Assembly: GCF_036010505.1 (NCBI RefSeq)
Contig: NZ_CP108569.1
Span: 4,320,001 to 4,384,000, forward strand
Origin: Streptomyces sp. NBC_01197
Lineage (GTDB): Bacteria; Actinomycetota; Actinomycetes; Streptomycetales; Streptomycetaceae
Reading direction: 5' to 3'
Length of the DNA stretch: 64,000 bases
Position 1 is the first letter of the stretch. Each line of letters opens with the position of its first letter. This document shows positions 32,023 through 40,419 of this stretch, piece after piece. Under the pieces are notes generated by a model. The model was given only the letters and a program-made list of their open reading frames with translations, was not told the DNA's origin and did no database searches. The translations under genes were made by a program, and so were the position numbers.

Positions 32023-33450
32023 TTACAACGCCGACGCCGTAACCCTTTCCGTACGCTCGCCCCTGCTGCCCTCGTCGTCTTCGGCCTCCCGGACGACGAG
32101 CGAGTCGAGGATGGCGCGGACCCTCTCCTCGGTGATGCCGGGGTGGAGGAACGCGAGCCGCGCGACCGTTTCGCCCTCCCAGACGCTCGGGGTGATGAAG
32201 GCGACGCCCGACGCCAGAAGCTCCTTGGACCAGGCGTAGTAGTCCTCGGGCTGCCAGCCGGTGCGACGGATGAGTACCACGGTCAGTTCGGGCTCGCGCA
32301 GCAGCTCCAGGCCGTCGTACTGCTCGACCAGGCGGGCCGTGCGCTGCGCGATCGCCGCGCCGTGGGCGACCGCGTCGCGGTAGGCGTCCGTGCCGTGGAC
32401 GGCGAGCGAGAACCAGAGCGGCAGGCCGCGGGGGCGGCGGGTCAGGTGGTAGGCGTAGTCGCTCGGATTCCACTCGCCGCCCTCGTCGTCCCCGTGAATG
32501 GCGTCCAGGTACGAGGCGTCCTGCGTGTGCACGGCGCGCGCCGTCCTCGGGTCGCGGTAGAGCAGGGCGCCGCAGTCGAACGGCGCGAACATCCACTTGT
32601 GCGGGTCGACCACGAGGGAGTCGGCGTGCTCGATGCCGTGCAGCCGCTCCCGTAGTTCGGGTACGAAGAGCGCCGCGCCGCCGTATGCGGCGTCGATGTG
32701 CAGCCACAGATCGCGGGCGCGTGTCTGCCCGGCCACCCCCGCGAGGTCGTCGATGATCCCGGCATTGGTGGTGCCCGCGGTCGCGACGACGGCGACGACG
32801 GGTGCTCCGCCGTCCCGCTGCGCCGCGTCCAGGGCCGTGGTGAGCGCTTCTCCGGTCAGCCGGTGGTCGGTGGTGGGGACGACGAGGGCTTCAACTCCCA
32901 GGATCCGCAGGGTGTTGCCGACCGAGGAATGGACCTGGTCGCTCACCGCGATCCGTACCGGAGCGCGTTCGTCGAGGCCGAGGCGGGTGCGGCCGGTGTC
33001 GCGGGCGACGACGAGGGCCGAGAGATTGCCGGCCGACCCGCCGCTGACGAAGCAGCCGCCGGCGTCGGCGGGCAGGCCGGCCAGGTCGGCGAACAGACGC
33101 AGTACGGAGTTCTCGGCGGCGACCGCGCCGGAGGCCTCAAGCCAGGAGACACCGTGCAGGGACGAGGCCGAGACCACCATGTCGAACAGGGCGGCGGCCT
33201 TGGTCGGGGCGCCGGGTATGAAGGCGAGGAAGGCCGGGTGGTCGCAGGAGACGACGGTCGGTTCGAGGTCCTCGGTGTAGGTGCGGAGCACGTCGGCGGG
33301 GTCCCGCGGGGCCGCTCCGATGGTGTCCTTCAGGGCCAGGGCCAGCTCCTGGTGGTCGCCGAGGCGGCCGAGCGGCGGCGGGTCGAGCCGGAGCCGGTGC
33401 AGGAGGTGATCCATGACCTGCTGGGTGAGGTCCTCGTCGTAAGAGTGCAC
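32023..33450 (-). CDS. Group II PLP-dependent amino acid decarboxylase
   Basis: A 475-residue DOPA/tyrosine/glutamate-type decarboxylase that releases CO2 and an amine. Motifs are ASGAVAAENSVLRLF, GCFVSGGSAGNLSALVVAR (phosphate binding), LWLHIDAAYGGAALF and VVDPHKWMFAPFDCG with the PLP Lys near residue 285. The start is GTG 33450, preceded by AGGAGAG with proper spacing; upstream in-frame codons run through operator DNA. The MHS transporter and GntR gene next door share a regulator motif, so I infer an uptake and decarboxylation unit. Substrate specificity is not readable. Confidence 0.92.
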   Translation of the reverse strand: MHSYDEDLTQQVMDHLLHRLRLDPPPLGRLGDHQELALALKDTIGAAPRDPADVLRTYTEDLEPTVVSCDHPAFLAFIPGAPTKAAALFDMVVSASSLHGVSWLEASGAVAAENSVLRLFADLAGLPADAGGCFVSGGSAGNLSALVVARDTGRTRLGLDERAPVRIAVSDQVHSSVGNTLRILGVEALVVPTTDHRLTGEALTTALDAAQRDGGAPVVAVVATAGTTNAGIIDDLAGVAGQTRARDLWLHIDAAYGGAALFVPELRERLHGIEHADSLVVDPHKWMFAPFDCGALLYRDPRTARAVHTQDASYLDAIHGDDEGGEWNPSDYAYHLTRRPRGLPLWFSLAVHGTDAYRDAVAHGAAIAQRTARLVEQYDGLELLREPELTVVLIRRTGWQPEDYYAWSKELLASGVAFITPSVWEGETVARLAFLHPGITEERVRAILDSLVVREAEDDEGSRGERTERVTASAL

Positions 33451-33506
33451 GGGGCGTCTCTCCTGTCGTGCGCGGCCGGTGGATAAGCGAAGCGTTTTCA
33501 TTGGAT

Positions 33507-33539
33507 CTCTAATTGGGTCTACGTTGGACCCAATTAGAG
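33507..33539. promoter_or_regulatory. GntR operator upstream of the decarboxylase
   Basis: CTCTAATTGGGTC, 7-bp spacer TACGTTG, GACCCAATTAGAG: a perfect inverted repeat with 13-bp arms, 57-89 bp before the decarboxylase start. The core TTGGGTC-N7-GACCCAA reappears at 34504-34524. Confidence 0.88.
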
Positions 33540-33563
33540 GAGCGTAAAGGCCACGCTCGTTCG

Positions 33564-33626
33564 CGTCAATCGCGTCGATCGGGTCAGTCGGGTCGATCGG
33601 GTCAGTCGCGTGGATCGGGTCAGTCG
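33564..33626. repeat. Seven tandem nonamers at the GntR 3' end
   Basis: Sixty-three bases made of seven 9-bp units varying around GGTCAGTCG and GGTCGATCG. The last unit overlaps the stop codon of the GntR gene. It forms no simple hairpin and may separate the operator from the GntR transcript end. Confidence 0.75.
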
Positions 33627-34381
33627 TCCGAGGCGAACTGGCCCAGCAGGGCCAGGAACTGGCGGTGCGAGGCCCGCAGGTGCTCCAGCATCCGGGCCTC
33701 CGCGGCATCGCCGTCCCCCGACAGCACGGCGAGCGCCACGCCCTCGTGCTCCTCGCGGAATGCGCAGCCGAAGTCCCGGCCCGCCGGATACACCCGAGTC
33801 CAGTCCGAGCCCAGCCACAGGGCGTTGCCGCCCACGAACATCTCGGTCCTGGCCCGGGTCACCGCCTCCGCCAGCACCTCGTTGCCGCCGGTCGTGGCGA
33901 TGCCGAGGTGGAAGGCGGTGTCCACGCGGTGGTACGCGCCGAGGTCCGCCACCTCGGTGTCGAGCAGCGCAACGAGCTCACGGCGGGCGGTGCCCGACCC
34001 GCGCTCCGCGGCCAGCCGCGCCGCGAACGGCTCGATCGCCTGCCGGTACTCCATGTAGTCGCGCAGCGAGGCCCGGATGCCGGCCGTGATGGTGGCACGC
34101 GCCCGCTCCCGGCCCGGCTTCACGGCCTCGACCCGGGTGCCGCCCGAGCGCCCCAGGGTGGTGCTCACCAGCCCTTCTTCGGTCAGCTCGCGCAGCGCCT
34201 GCCGTACGGTGTTGCGGCCCACGCCGAAGACGCCGGCCAGCTCTCGCTCGGTGGGCAGCCGGTCGCCGGGAGCGAAACCGCCGAGGGCGATGCGCTGGCG
34301 CAGGGCCTCGGCCACCACCGCGTGCGAGGGTGCCTGCTTCGCGACGGCCGCCCGCTCGTCCCGATTTCCGCTGCTGCTCAC
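33620..34381 (-). CDS. GntR (FadR/FCD) family regulator
   Basis: A 253-residue GntR regulator. The HTH has VVAEALRQRIALGGFAPGDRLPTERELAGVFGVGRNTVRQALRELTEEGLV; the FCD ligand domain follows with AYHRVDTAFHLGIATTGGNEVLAEAV (metal-binding His and Asp) and EEHEGVALAVLSGD. The start is GTG 34381, with GGAG upstream; a longer in-frame form enters the promoter. It lies between the decarboxylase and the divergent transporter and, by the shared TTGGGTC-N7 motifs, probably controls both and itself. Confidence 0.9.
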   Translation of the reverse strand: MSSSGNRDERAAVAKQAPSHAVVAEALRQRIALGGFAPGDRLPTERELAGVFGVGRNTVRQALRELTEEGLVSTTLGRSGGTRVEAVKPGRERARATITAGIRASLRDYMEYRQAIEPFAARLAAERGSGTARRELVALLDTEVADLGAYHRVDTAFHLGIATTGGNEVLAEAVTRARTEMFVGGNALWLGSDWTRVYPAGRDFGCAFREEHEGVALAVLSGDGDAAEARMLEHLRASHRQFLALLGQFASDD

Positions 34382-34440
34382 GTGCCCTCTCCCCGGTCGC
34401 GGGCCGTGCGCCTGCCGCCGTGCCCCTGGGGCCCATGTTA

Positions 34441-34524
34441 TTGGACCTGGCGCGGATCCTATTGACACCCCGATCTCGGCACTTTAGCGTCGGCCCATCG
34501 TTTTTGGGTCTCACGCAAGCCCAA
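34441..34524. promoter_or_regulatory. Transporter promoter with two GntR-type sites
   Basis: TTGACA (34462-34467), 17 bp, TAGCGT (34485-34490) is a good promoter for the MHS gene. A site TTGGGTC-TCACGCA-AGCCCAA lies at 34504-34524, just after the start point. A weaker TTGGACC-TGGCGCG-GATCCTA at 34441-34461 keeps the same 7-bp spacing and lies 60 bp before the GntR start. Confidence 0.75.
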
Positions 34525-34563
34525 TGGTCGGCCGTGATGGGCCGCCCGTGAAGGAGTACGCGC

Positions 34564-35961
34564 ATGAGCACAGCCCCTGGTGCCGGGACGGCACCCCTGA
34601 GCAGGTCCAACCCGTGGAAAGTCGCCGGGGCCTCGATGATCGGGACCAGCGTCGAGTGGTACGACTTCGGCATCTACGCGACGGCCGCCGCGCTGGTGTT
34701 CCCCGAGCTGTTCTTCCCGGAGATGAACCGGGCACTGGGCACCCTCATGTCGTTCACGACGCTGTTCGTCGGATCCCTGGGGCGCCCGCTCGGAGCCATC
34801 GTCTTCGGGCACATCGGCGACCGCTTCGGCCGCAAGAGGGCTCTCATCTGGTCGATGACCCTGATGGGCGGGGCCACCGTCTGCGTCGGCCTGCTTCCCG
34901 GCTACGCGTCCATCGGTGTCGCCGCGCCGATCCTGCTCGTACTGATCCGCATGATCCAGTCCCTCGCGGTCGGCGGCGAGTGGGGTGGGGCGGTGCTGTT
35001 CGCCGTCGAGCACGCCCCGCCGCGGCGCAAGGCGTTCTTTGGATCCTTTCCCCAAGTCGGAGACGGCGTGGGGTACTTCCTCTCCACCGGCGTCTTCGCC
35101 CTGATGGCCCTGGTCGGCCACCGGGCGCTGGTCGACTGGGGCTGGCGCGTTCCCTTCCTGCTGTCCGCCGTACTGGTCCTCGTCGGCCTGGTCATCCGCA
35201 GCAGCATGGAGGAGTCACCGGAGTTCGAAGCTGCCCGGCTGGCCGAGGAGGCCGAGGAGAAGCAGGCGGCACCGTTCATCGCCGTGGTCCGCGACGCCTG
35301 GAAGACCTGGCTGCTGGCCTCGGGCGCCTTCCTCATCACGGTCGCCGGCTACTACATCGTCGTCACCTTCATGTCGACGTACGCCGTCTCCGACCTGGGG
35401 TTCACGGACTCCCAGGCAGCGGGCGCCGGTACGGCGGCCTCGGTCGTCGTCATCGTCTGCACCCCGCTGGCCGCCCTGTGCGCCGACCGCTACGGGCTCC
35501 GCAAAGTGACCCTCACCGGAATCCTGCTCCATGTGGTGGTCGCCTTCCCGATGTTCTGGCTCGTCGACACCCACTCGGTGGCCGGCCTGTGGCTGGCGAT
35601 GTGCCTGCCGATGCTGGCCAGCACGATCGCGTACGCCTCGATCGGCACACTCGTCTCCGGCTGGTTCGCGCCACGGGTCCGCTACACGGGCCTCTCCATG
35701 AGCTTCCAGACGGCCGGCCTCGTCGGCACCCTGGCCCCGGCCGCGGTGACGTGGCTCTACAGCGACTTCGGCAACTCCTGGATCCCGGTCGCCCTGACCT
35801 TCGTGGCCATGGCGCTCGTCAGCGCCGTCTGTCTGATCGCGTGCAACCCGGCCCGTGGGGCGGGGCAAGCCGAAGGACGGGCCGCCGGAATCGGGGCCGA
35901 GACCGCATGTGCCGAGAAGGCGGACGGGGCGACGGCCGGTGCGGAGACAGCCGGCTTGTGA
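34564..35961 (+). CDS. MHS-family MFS transporter
   Basis: A 465-residue metabolite:H+ symporter (ProP/ShiA group of the major facilitator superfamily) with 12 membrane helices. Signatures are SVEWYDFGIYATAAALVF in helix 1, GRPLGAIVFGHIGDRFGRKRAL in loop 2-3, and SLAVGGEWGGAVLFAVEHAPPRRK around helix 4-5. The last 35 residues are a charged cytosolic tail with short Ala/Glu/Thr repeats. The MHS family takes up carboxylates, betaines and amino acid derivatives; with a decarboxylase under the same motif, an amino acid or its derivative is a likely cargo. Confidence 0.92.
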   Translation: MSTAPGAGTAPLSRSNPWKVAGASMIGTSVEWYDFGIYATAAALVFPELFFPEMNRALGTLMSFTTLFVGSLGRPLGAIVFGHIGDRFGRKRALIWSMTLMGGATVCVGLLPGYASIGVAAPILLVLIRMIQSLAVGGEWGGAVLFAVEHAPPRRKAFFGSFPQVGDGVGYFLSTGVFALMALVGHRALVDWGWRVPFLLSAVLVLVGLVIRSSMEESPEFEAARLAEEAEEKQAAPFIAVVRDAWKTWLLASGAFLITVAGYYIVVTFMSTYAVSDLGFTDSQAAGAGTAASVVVIVCTPLAALCADRYGLRKVTLTGILLHVVVAFPMFWLVDTHSVAGLWLAMCLPMLASTIAYASIGTLVSGWFAPRVRYTGLSMSFQTAGLVGTLAPAAVTWLYSDFGNSWIPVALTFVAMALVSAVCLIACNPARGAGQAEGRAAGIGAETACAEKADGATAGAETAGL

Positions 35962-36001
35962 CGGGTCGTCGATACGGCTGGTGAATACCGAGTCCCTTCG
36001 C

Positions 36002-36034
36002 CGAAAACAATGCAAGCACGCTTGCTTGTTTTCG
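36002..36034. promoter_or_regulatory. Palindromic operator at the head of the atu/liu-like operon
   Basis: CGAAAACA (36002-36009) and TGTTTTCG (36027-36034) enclose GCAAGC-AC-GCTTGC, giving a near-perfect 33-bp inverted repeat with one extra base. A possible -35 TTGCTT (36022-36027) lies within it and CATGCT (36045-36050) is the -10. The likely regulator is the TetR encoded by the last gene of the operon at 46178. Confidence 0.75.
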
Positions 36035-36087
36035 CGGTCGCTGCCATGCTCCCGGACACGAAGCCGTCCCCCCGGAGGGAGCGTTCC

Positions 36088-36978
36088 GTGTCCGATGCAG
36101 GTGCCGTACTGGATGATCTGGTCGGCGAGAGCGCCGAACTGGACCTGCTCGTAGCGGAGTTGAGCGTCGACCAGTGGTCGCTTGCCACCCCCGCGCCCCG
36201 TTGGACCGTCGCCCACCAGATCGCCCATCTGGCCTGGACCGACCGGGCCGCACTGCTGGCCGCCACCGAGCCCGACGCCTTCGGCGCAGAGGCCGAGAAG
36301 GCGCTCGCCGCACCGGAGACCTTCGTGGACGACGGTGCGGAGGAGGGCGCGGGGCTGGATCCGGCCGTGCTGCTCGCCCGGTGGCGTGACGGCCGCGAAC
36401 AGCTTCAGCGGGCCTTGCGGACCGCCCCGTCCGGCGCGCGATTCCCCTGGTACGGGCCGCCGATGAGCGCCGCGTCCATGGCCACCGGGCGGCTGATGGA
36501 GACCTGGGCGCACGGCCAGGACGTGGCGGACGCGCTCGGGGTGGAGCGTGTGCCGACCGCGCGGCTGCGGCATGTGGCGCGGATCGGCGTGCGGGCCCGC
36601 GACTTCGCCTTCGGGGCGCGGGGGCTTGAGGCGCCAGGGGAGGAGTTCCGGGTCGAGCTGACCGCGCCGGGCGGGGAGCTCTGGGAGTACGGGCCCGCCG
36701 ACGCCGTCCAGCGGGTGACCGGGCCCGCGCTCGACTTCTGCCGGCTCGTCACCCAGCGCACACACCGCGACGATGTGGCCCTGCGCGCCACGGGCGCCGA
36801 TGCCGACCGGTGGCTCGGGATCGCGCAGGCTTTCGCCGGGCCTCCCGGGGCAGGACGCGTACCGAAGGACGCACCTCCTGGACCTGGACGCGTGACGGAG
36901 GACGCACCTCCTGGACCTGGACGCGTGACGGAGGAAGCACCTCCCGGACCGGGACACGCACCGAAGGGCGACGCGTGA
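36088..36978 (+). CDS. TIGR03084-family DinB-fold protein with repeat tail
   Basis: A 296-residue paralogue of the protein at 8590-9384, with the same DinB bundle (APRWTVAHQIAHLAWTD, then TGRLMETWAHGQDVADAL) and C-terminal domain ending DRWLGIAQAFAGPPG. Such proteins are thought to bind metal and possibly mycothiol. The last 45 residues are four 11-residue units (DAPPGPGRVTE) from 33-bp DNA repeats. GTG 36088 is preceded by GGAGGGA. It is first in the operon encoding AtuA and an acyl-CoA carboxylase, and overlaps AtuA by GTGA. Homologues are often next to such genes. Confidence 0.88.
   Translation: MSDAGAVLDDLVGESAELDLLVAELSVDQWSLATPAPRWTVAHQIAHLAWTDRAALLAATEPDAFGAEAEKALAAPETFVDDGAEEGAGLDPAVLLARWRDGREQLQRALRTAPSGARFPWYGPPMSAASMATGRLMETWAHGQDVADALGVERVPTARLRHVARIGVRARDFAFGARGLEAPGEEFRVELTAPGGELWEYGPADAVQRVTGPALDFCRLVTQRTHRDDVALRATGADADRWLGIAQAFAGPPGAGRVPKDAPPGPGRVTEDAPPGPGRVTEEAPPGPGHAPKGDA
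36835..36966 (+). repeat. Four tandem 33-bp units in the coding end of the DinB-fold gene
   Basis: Units start at 36835, 36868, 36901 and 36934; the second and third are identical over 33 bp and the outer two are diverged. The reading frame is maintained, giving APPGPGRVTED-type peptide repeats. A variable-number tandem repeat inside a coding region. Confidence 0.9.
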
Positions 36979-38726
36979 GGCCGCTGCGGATCGGCAACGC
37001 GTCCGGCTTCTACGGCGACCGGTTCGGCGCCATGAAGGAGATGCTCACCGGCGGGCGGCTGGATGTGCTGACCGGGGACTACCTCGCCGAGCTGACCATG
37101 CTCATCCTCGGCCGCGACCGCCTCAAGGACCCCCGCGCCGGCTACGCCAGGACCTTCCTGCGCCAGTTGGAGGAGTGCCTCGGCGAGGCGCACGACCGGG
37201 GGGTGCGGATCGTCAGCAACGCGGGCGGCCTCAACCCGGCCGGACTCGCCGAGGCCGTACGGGAGTTGGGTGAGCGGATCGGCGTCCCTGTCCGGGTCGC
37301 GCACGTCGAGGGCGATGCCCTGCCGCTGCCGGACGGCGCGCTGACCGCCAACGCCTATGTGGGGGGCGCCGGAATCGCCGCGTGTCTGCGGGGCGGGGCC
37401 GATGTGGTGGTCACGGGCCGGGTGACGGACGCGGCGCTGGTCACCGGGCCCGCCGCCTGGCACTTCGGCTGGGGGCCCGACGATCTCGACCAGCTGGCGG
37501 GGGCGGTGGCGGCCGGGCATGTGCTGGAGTGCGGGACCCAGGCGACCGGCGGGAACTACTCCTTCTTCACCGCCCACGACATACGCCACTCCGGCTTCCC
37601 GGTCGCGGAGATCGCCGCCGACGGCTCGGCCGTGATCACCAAGCACGACGGTACGGGCGGGGTGGTCGACATCGGCACGGTGACCGCGCAGCTGCTGTAC
37701 GAGACGGGCGGCGCGCGGTACGCCGGCCCTGATGTCACGACCCGGCTCGACACCGTACGGCTGACGCAGGACGGGCCCGACCGGGTACGGATCTCGGGCG
37801 TACGGGGGGAGGCGCCGCCCCCGAAGCTCAAGGCAGGGGTGACCCGGATCGGCGGCTGGCGCAACGAGGTCGTGTTCGTGCTCACCGGACTCGACATCGA
37901 CGCCAAGGCCGCACTGGTCCGCCATCAGGTGGAGGACGCCTTCGGGGCAGGGGCGCGGGCAGAGGCAGGGGCAGAGACCGGAGCGGCAGGGGACGCCCGT
38001 GGGCCGGGCAAGTCCCGCCCGGCCGACGTGCGGTGGGAGCTGGTGCGTACGGATCGCGCCGACGCCGACAGCGAGGAGTGCGCGAGCGCGCTGCTCCGCC
38101 TCGTGGTGCGCGACAGCGACCGGGAAGCGGTCGGGCGGGTGGTGAGCGGGGCCGCGATCGAGCTGGCGCTCGGCAGCTACCCCGGGTTCCATGTGACCGC
38201 CCCACCCGGGAAGGGCACGCCGTACGGGGTCTTCGAGGCTGTGTACGTGGACCGGGGCGCGGTGGAGCAGGTGGCCGTACTCCCGGACGGGGAACGCGTG
38301 GTGGTACCGGATCCGCCCCGTACGTCGGAGCTGACGGCGGTCATGGAGTCCGCCCTGCCCGAGCGACTGCCGGATGCGTCACCCGGGAACACCATCCCGC
38401 TCGGGCGGGTCGCCGGGGCGCGCAGCGGGGACAAGGGCGGCGACGTGAACGTGGGCGTGTGGGTGCCGACCGACACTGCGTGGCGGTGGCTGGCCCACGA
38501 GCTCACCGTCGAACGGTTCCAGGAGCTGCTGCCCGAGACACGGGGCCTGGTGGTCTCGCGCCATGTGCTGCCGAATCTGCGGGCGTTGAACTTCATTGTG
38601 GAGGGGCTGCTGGGGGAGGGCGTCGCGGGGCAGGAACGGTTCGACCCGCAGGGGAAGGGGGTGGGGGAGTGGCTGCGGAGCCGGGTGGTGGAGGTGCCGG
38701 TGGAGGTCCTGGCCCCTTCTCCATAG
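36975..38726 (+). CDS. atuA: Acyclic terpene utilisation AtuA-like protein
   Basis: A 583-residue AtuA-family protein. The N-terminal AtuA domain begins RIGNASGFYGDRFGAMKEML and has LTGDYLAELTMLIL, IVSNAGGLNPAGLAEAV and YVGGAGIAACLRGGADVVVTGRVTDAALV. The C-terminal AtuA-like domain has LGRVAGARSGDKGGDVNVGVW. AtuA is needed for citronellol/geraniol and related acid degradation in Pseudomonas, but its exact reaction is unsettled. GTG 36975 overlaps the preceding stop by GTGA. The following carboxylase genes match the atu/liu arrangement; Streptomyces homologues may serve branched acids rather than terpenes. Confidence 0.88.
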   Translation: MRPLRIGNASGFYGDRFGAMKEMLTGGRLDVLTGDYLAELTMLILGRDRLKDPRAGYARTFLRQLEECLGEAHDRGVRIVSNAGGLNPAGLAEAVRELGERIGVPVRVAHVEGDALPLPDGALTANAYVGGAGIAACLRGGADVVVTGRVTDAALVTGPAAWHFGWGPDDLDQLAGAVAAGHVLECGTQATGGNYSFFTAHDIRHSGFPVAEIAADGSAVITKHDGTGGVVDIGTVTAQLLYETGGARYAGPDVTTRLDTVRLTQDGPDRVRISGVRGEAPPPKLKAGVTRIGGWRNEVVFVLTGLDIDAKAALVRHQVEDAFGAGARAEAGAETGAAGDARGPGKSRPADVRWELVRTDRADADSEECASALLRLVVRDSDREAVGRVVSGAAIELALGSYPGFHVTAPPGKGTPYGVFEAVYVDRGAVEQVAVLPDGERVVVPDPPRTSELTAVMESALPERLPDASPGNTIPLGRVAGARSGDKGGDVNVGVWVPTDTAWRWLAHELTVERFQELLPETRGLVVSRHVLPNLRALNFIVEGLLGEGVAGQERFDPQGKGVGEWLRSRVVEVPVEVLAPSP

Positions 38727-38756
38727 CCGGGCGGCAAGGCCCCGCACCCCTGTGTC

Positions 38757-38779
38757 CTCAAGCGCCGGACGGGCTTGAG
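38757..38779. repeat. Short intergenic hairpin element
   Basis: CTCAAGC, nine bases GCCGGACGG, GCTTGAG: a 7-bp stem in the gap between atuA and the carboxylase gene. Similar CTCAAGCGCCGGACGGGCTTGA-like sequence is, as I recall, frequent between Streptomyces genes. It may attenuate transcription or be a dispersed repeat. Confidence 0.6.
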
Positions 38780-38809
38780 AGGTCCCGTCCCTCACCCAAG
38801 GAGCCCCCG

Positions 38810-40411
38810 ATGACCACCCTCCGTTCCGCCCTCGCCCCCGCGTCCCCCGAATACACCGCCCACCGCGAGTCCATGCTCGCCAAACTCGCCGACCTGGAGG
38901 CCGAGCACACCAAAGCGCTCGCGGGTGGCGGTGAGAAGTACGTCGCCCGCCACCGCGAACGCGGCAAACTCCTCGCCCGCGAACGCATCGAGCTGCTGCT
39001 CGACCCCGACACGCCCTTCCTCGAACTGTCCCCGCTCGCCGCCTGGGGCACCGACTACCCTCTCGGCGCCTCCATGGTCACCGGCATCGGCACAGTCGAG
39101 GGTGTCGAATGCCTGATCACCGCCAACGACCCCACGGTGCGCGGCGGGGCCAGCAACCCCTGGACGCTGAAGAAGGCCTTCCGGGCCAACGAGATCGCGT
39201 ACGCCAACCGCCTCCCCTGCATCAGCCTCGTGGAGTCGGGCGGCGCCGACCTCCCCTCCCAGAAGGAGATCTTCATACCCGGCGGCGCGCTCTTCCGGGA
39301 CATCACCCGGCTCTCCGCCGCCGGAATCCCCACCGTCGCCGTGGTCTTCGGCAACTCGACGGCGGGCGGCGCCTATGTGCCCGGCATGTCCGACCACGTC
39401 ATCATGATCAAGGAGCGGTCGAAGGTCTTCCTCGGCGGGCCGCCGCTGGTCAGGATGGCGACCGGGGAGGAGTCCGACGACGAGTCGCTCGGCGGCGCCG
39501 AGATGCACGCCCGTGTCTCCGGTCTCGCCGACTACCTCGCGCTGGACGAGCCCGACGCGCTGCGCCAGGCCCGCCGCGTCGTAGCCCGCCTCAACTGGTG
39601 CAAGGCGCAGCCGGATCCGCCCGGCCCCGCCGTGCCGCCCCGGTACGACGGGGAGGAGCTGCTCGGTATCGTGCCCGGCGATCTGAAGACCCCCTTTGAC
39701 CCGCGCGAGGTCATCGCGCGCATCACCGACGGCTCGGACTTCGACGCGTTCAAGCCGCTCTACGGGCCGAGCCTGGTCACCGGCTGGGCCGAACTGCACG
39801 GCTACCCCGTCGGCATCCTCGCCAACGCGCAGGGCGTCCTCTTCTCCGAGGAGTCCCAGAAGGCCGCCCAGTTCATCCAGCTGGCGAACCAGCTCGACAT
39901 CCCGCTGCTCTTCCTGCACAACACCACCGGCTACATGGTCGGCAAGGAGTACGAGCAGGGCGGCATCATCAAACACGGCGCGATGATGATCAACGCCGTG
40001 TCGAACTCGAAGGTCCCGCACCTCTCCGTCCTGATGGGCGCCTCCTACGGCGCGGGCCACTACGGCATGTGCGGTCGCGCCTACGACCCCAGGTTCCTGT
40101 TCGCCTGGCCCAGCGCCAAGTCCGCCGTCATGGGACCGCAGCAGCTGGCGGGCGTGCTGTCGATCGTCGCGCGCGCCTCCGCGCAGGCCAAGGGGCAGCC
40201 GTACGACGACGACGCGGACGCCGCGCTGCGGACCATGGTCGAGCAGCAGATCGAGTCGGAGTCCCTGCCGATGTTCCTGTCCGGGCGGCTGTACGACGAC
40301 GGGGTCATCGACCCGCGCGACACCAGGACCGTGCTCGGCCTGTGCCTGTCCGCCATCCACAACGCACCGGTCGAGGGCGCCCGCGGCGGCTTCGGCGTCT
40401 TCCGGATGTGA
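38810..40411 (+). CDS. Acyl-CoA carboxylase carboxyltransferase (beta) subunit
   Basis: A 533-residue carboxyltransferase of the methylcrotonyl/geranyl-CoA type (MccB, LiuB, AtuC). The crotonase-fold halves contain VTGIGTVEGVECLITANDPTVRGGASNPWTLKK, ISLVESGGADLPSQ and, in the second half, LANAQGVLFSEESQKAAQFIQLANQLDIPLLFLHNTTGYMVGKEYEQGG with oxyanion-hole glycines. The length and the GYMVGKEYEQGG motif favour MCC-like over acetyl/propionyl-CoA subunits. The start is ATG 38810 with AAGGAG. With the alpha chain at 40420 it forms the biotin-dependent complex. Confidence 0.93.
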   Translation: MTTLRSALAPASPEYTAHRESMLAKLADLEAEHTKALAGGGEKYVARHRERGKLLARERIELLLDPDTPFLELSPLAAWGTDYPLGASMVTGIGTVEGVECLITANDPTVRGGASNPWTLKKAFRANEIAYANRLPCISLVESGGADLPSQKEIFIPGGALFRDITRLSAAGIPTVAVVFGNSTAGGAYVPGMSDHVIMIKERSKVFLGGPPLVRMATGEESDDESLGGAEMHARVSGLADYLALDEPDALRQARRVVARLNWCKAQPDPPGPAVPPRYDGEELLGIVPGDLKTPFDPREVIARITDGSDFDAFKPLYGPSLVTGWAELHGYPVGILANAQGVLFSEESQKAAQFIQLANQLDIPLLFLHNTTGYMVGKEYEQGGIIKHGAMMINAVSNSKVPHLSVLMGASYGAGHYGMCGRAYDPRFLFAWPSAKSAVMGPQQLAGVLSIVARASAQAKGQPYDDDADAALRTMVEQQIESESLPMFLSGRLYDDGVIDPRDTRTVLGLCLSAIHNAPVEGARGGFGVFRM

Positions 40412-40419
40412 GGACAGAG

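Noticed and set aside
33564..33626. CRISPR-like array
   Set aside because: The 9-bp units are contiguous with no spacers and no cas genes are near.
33451..33708. N-terminal extension of the PLP decarboxylase
   Set aside because: The extension translates the operator and the nonamer repeat (DPIHATDPIDPTDPID); GTG 33450 has AGGAGAG at good distance.
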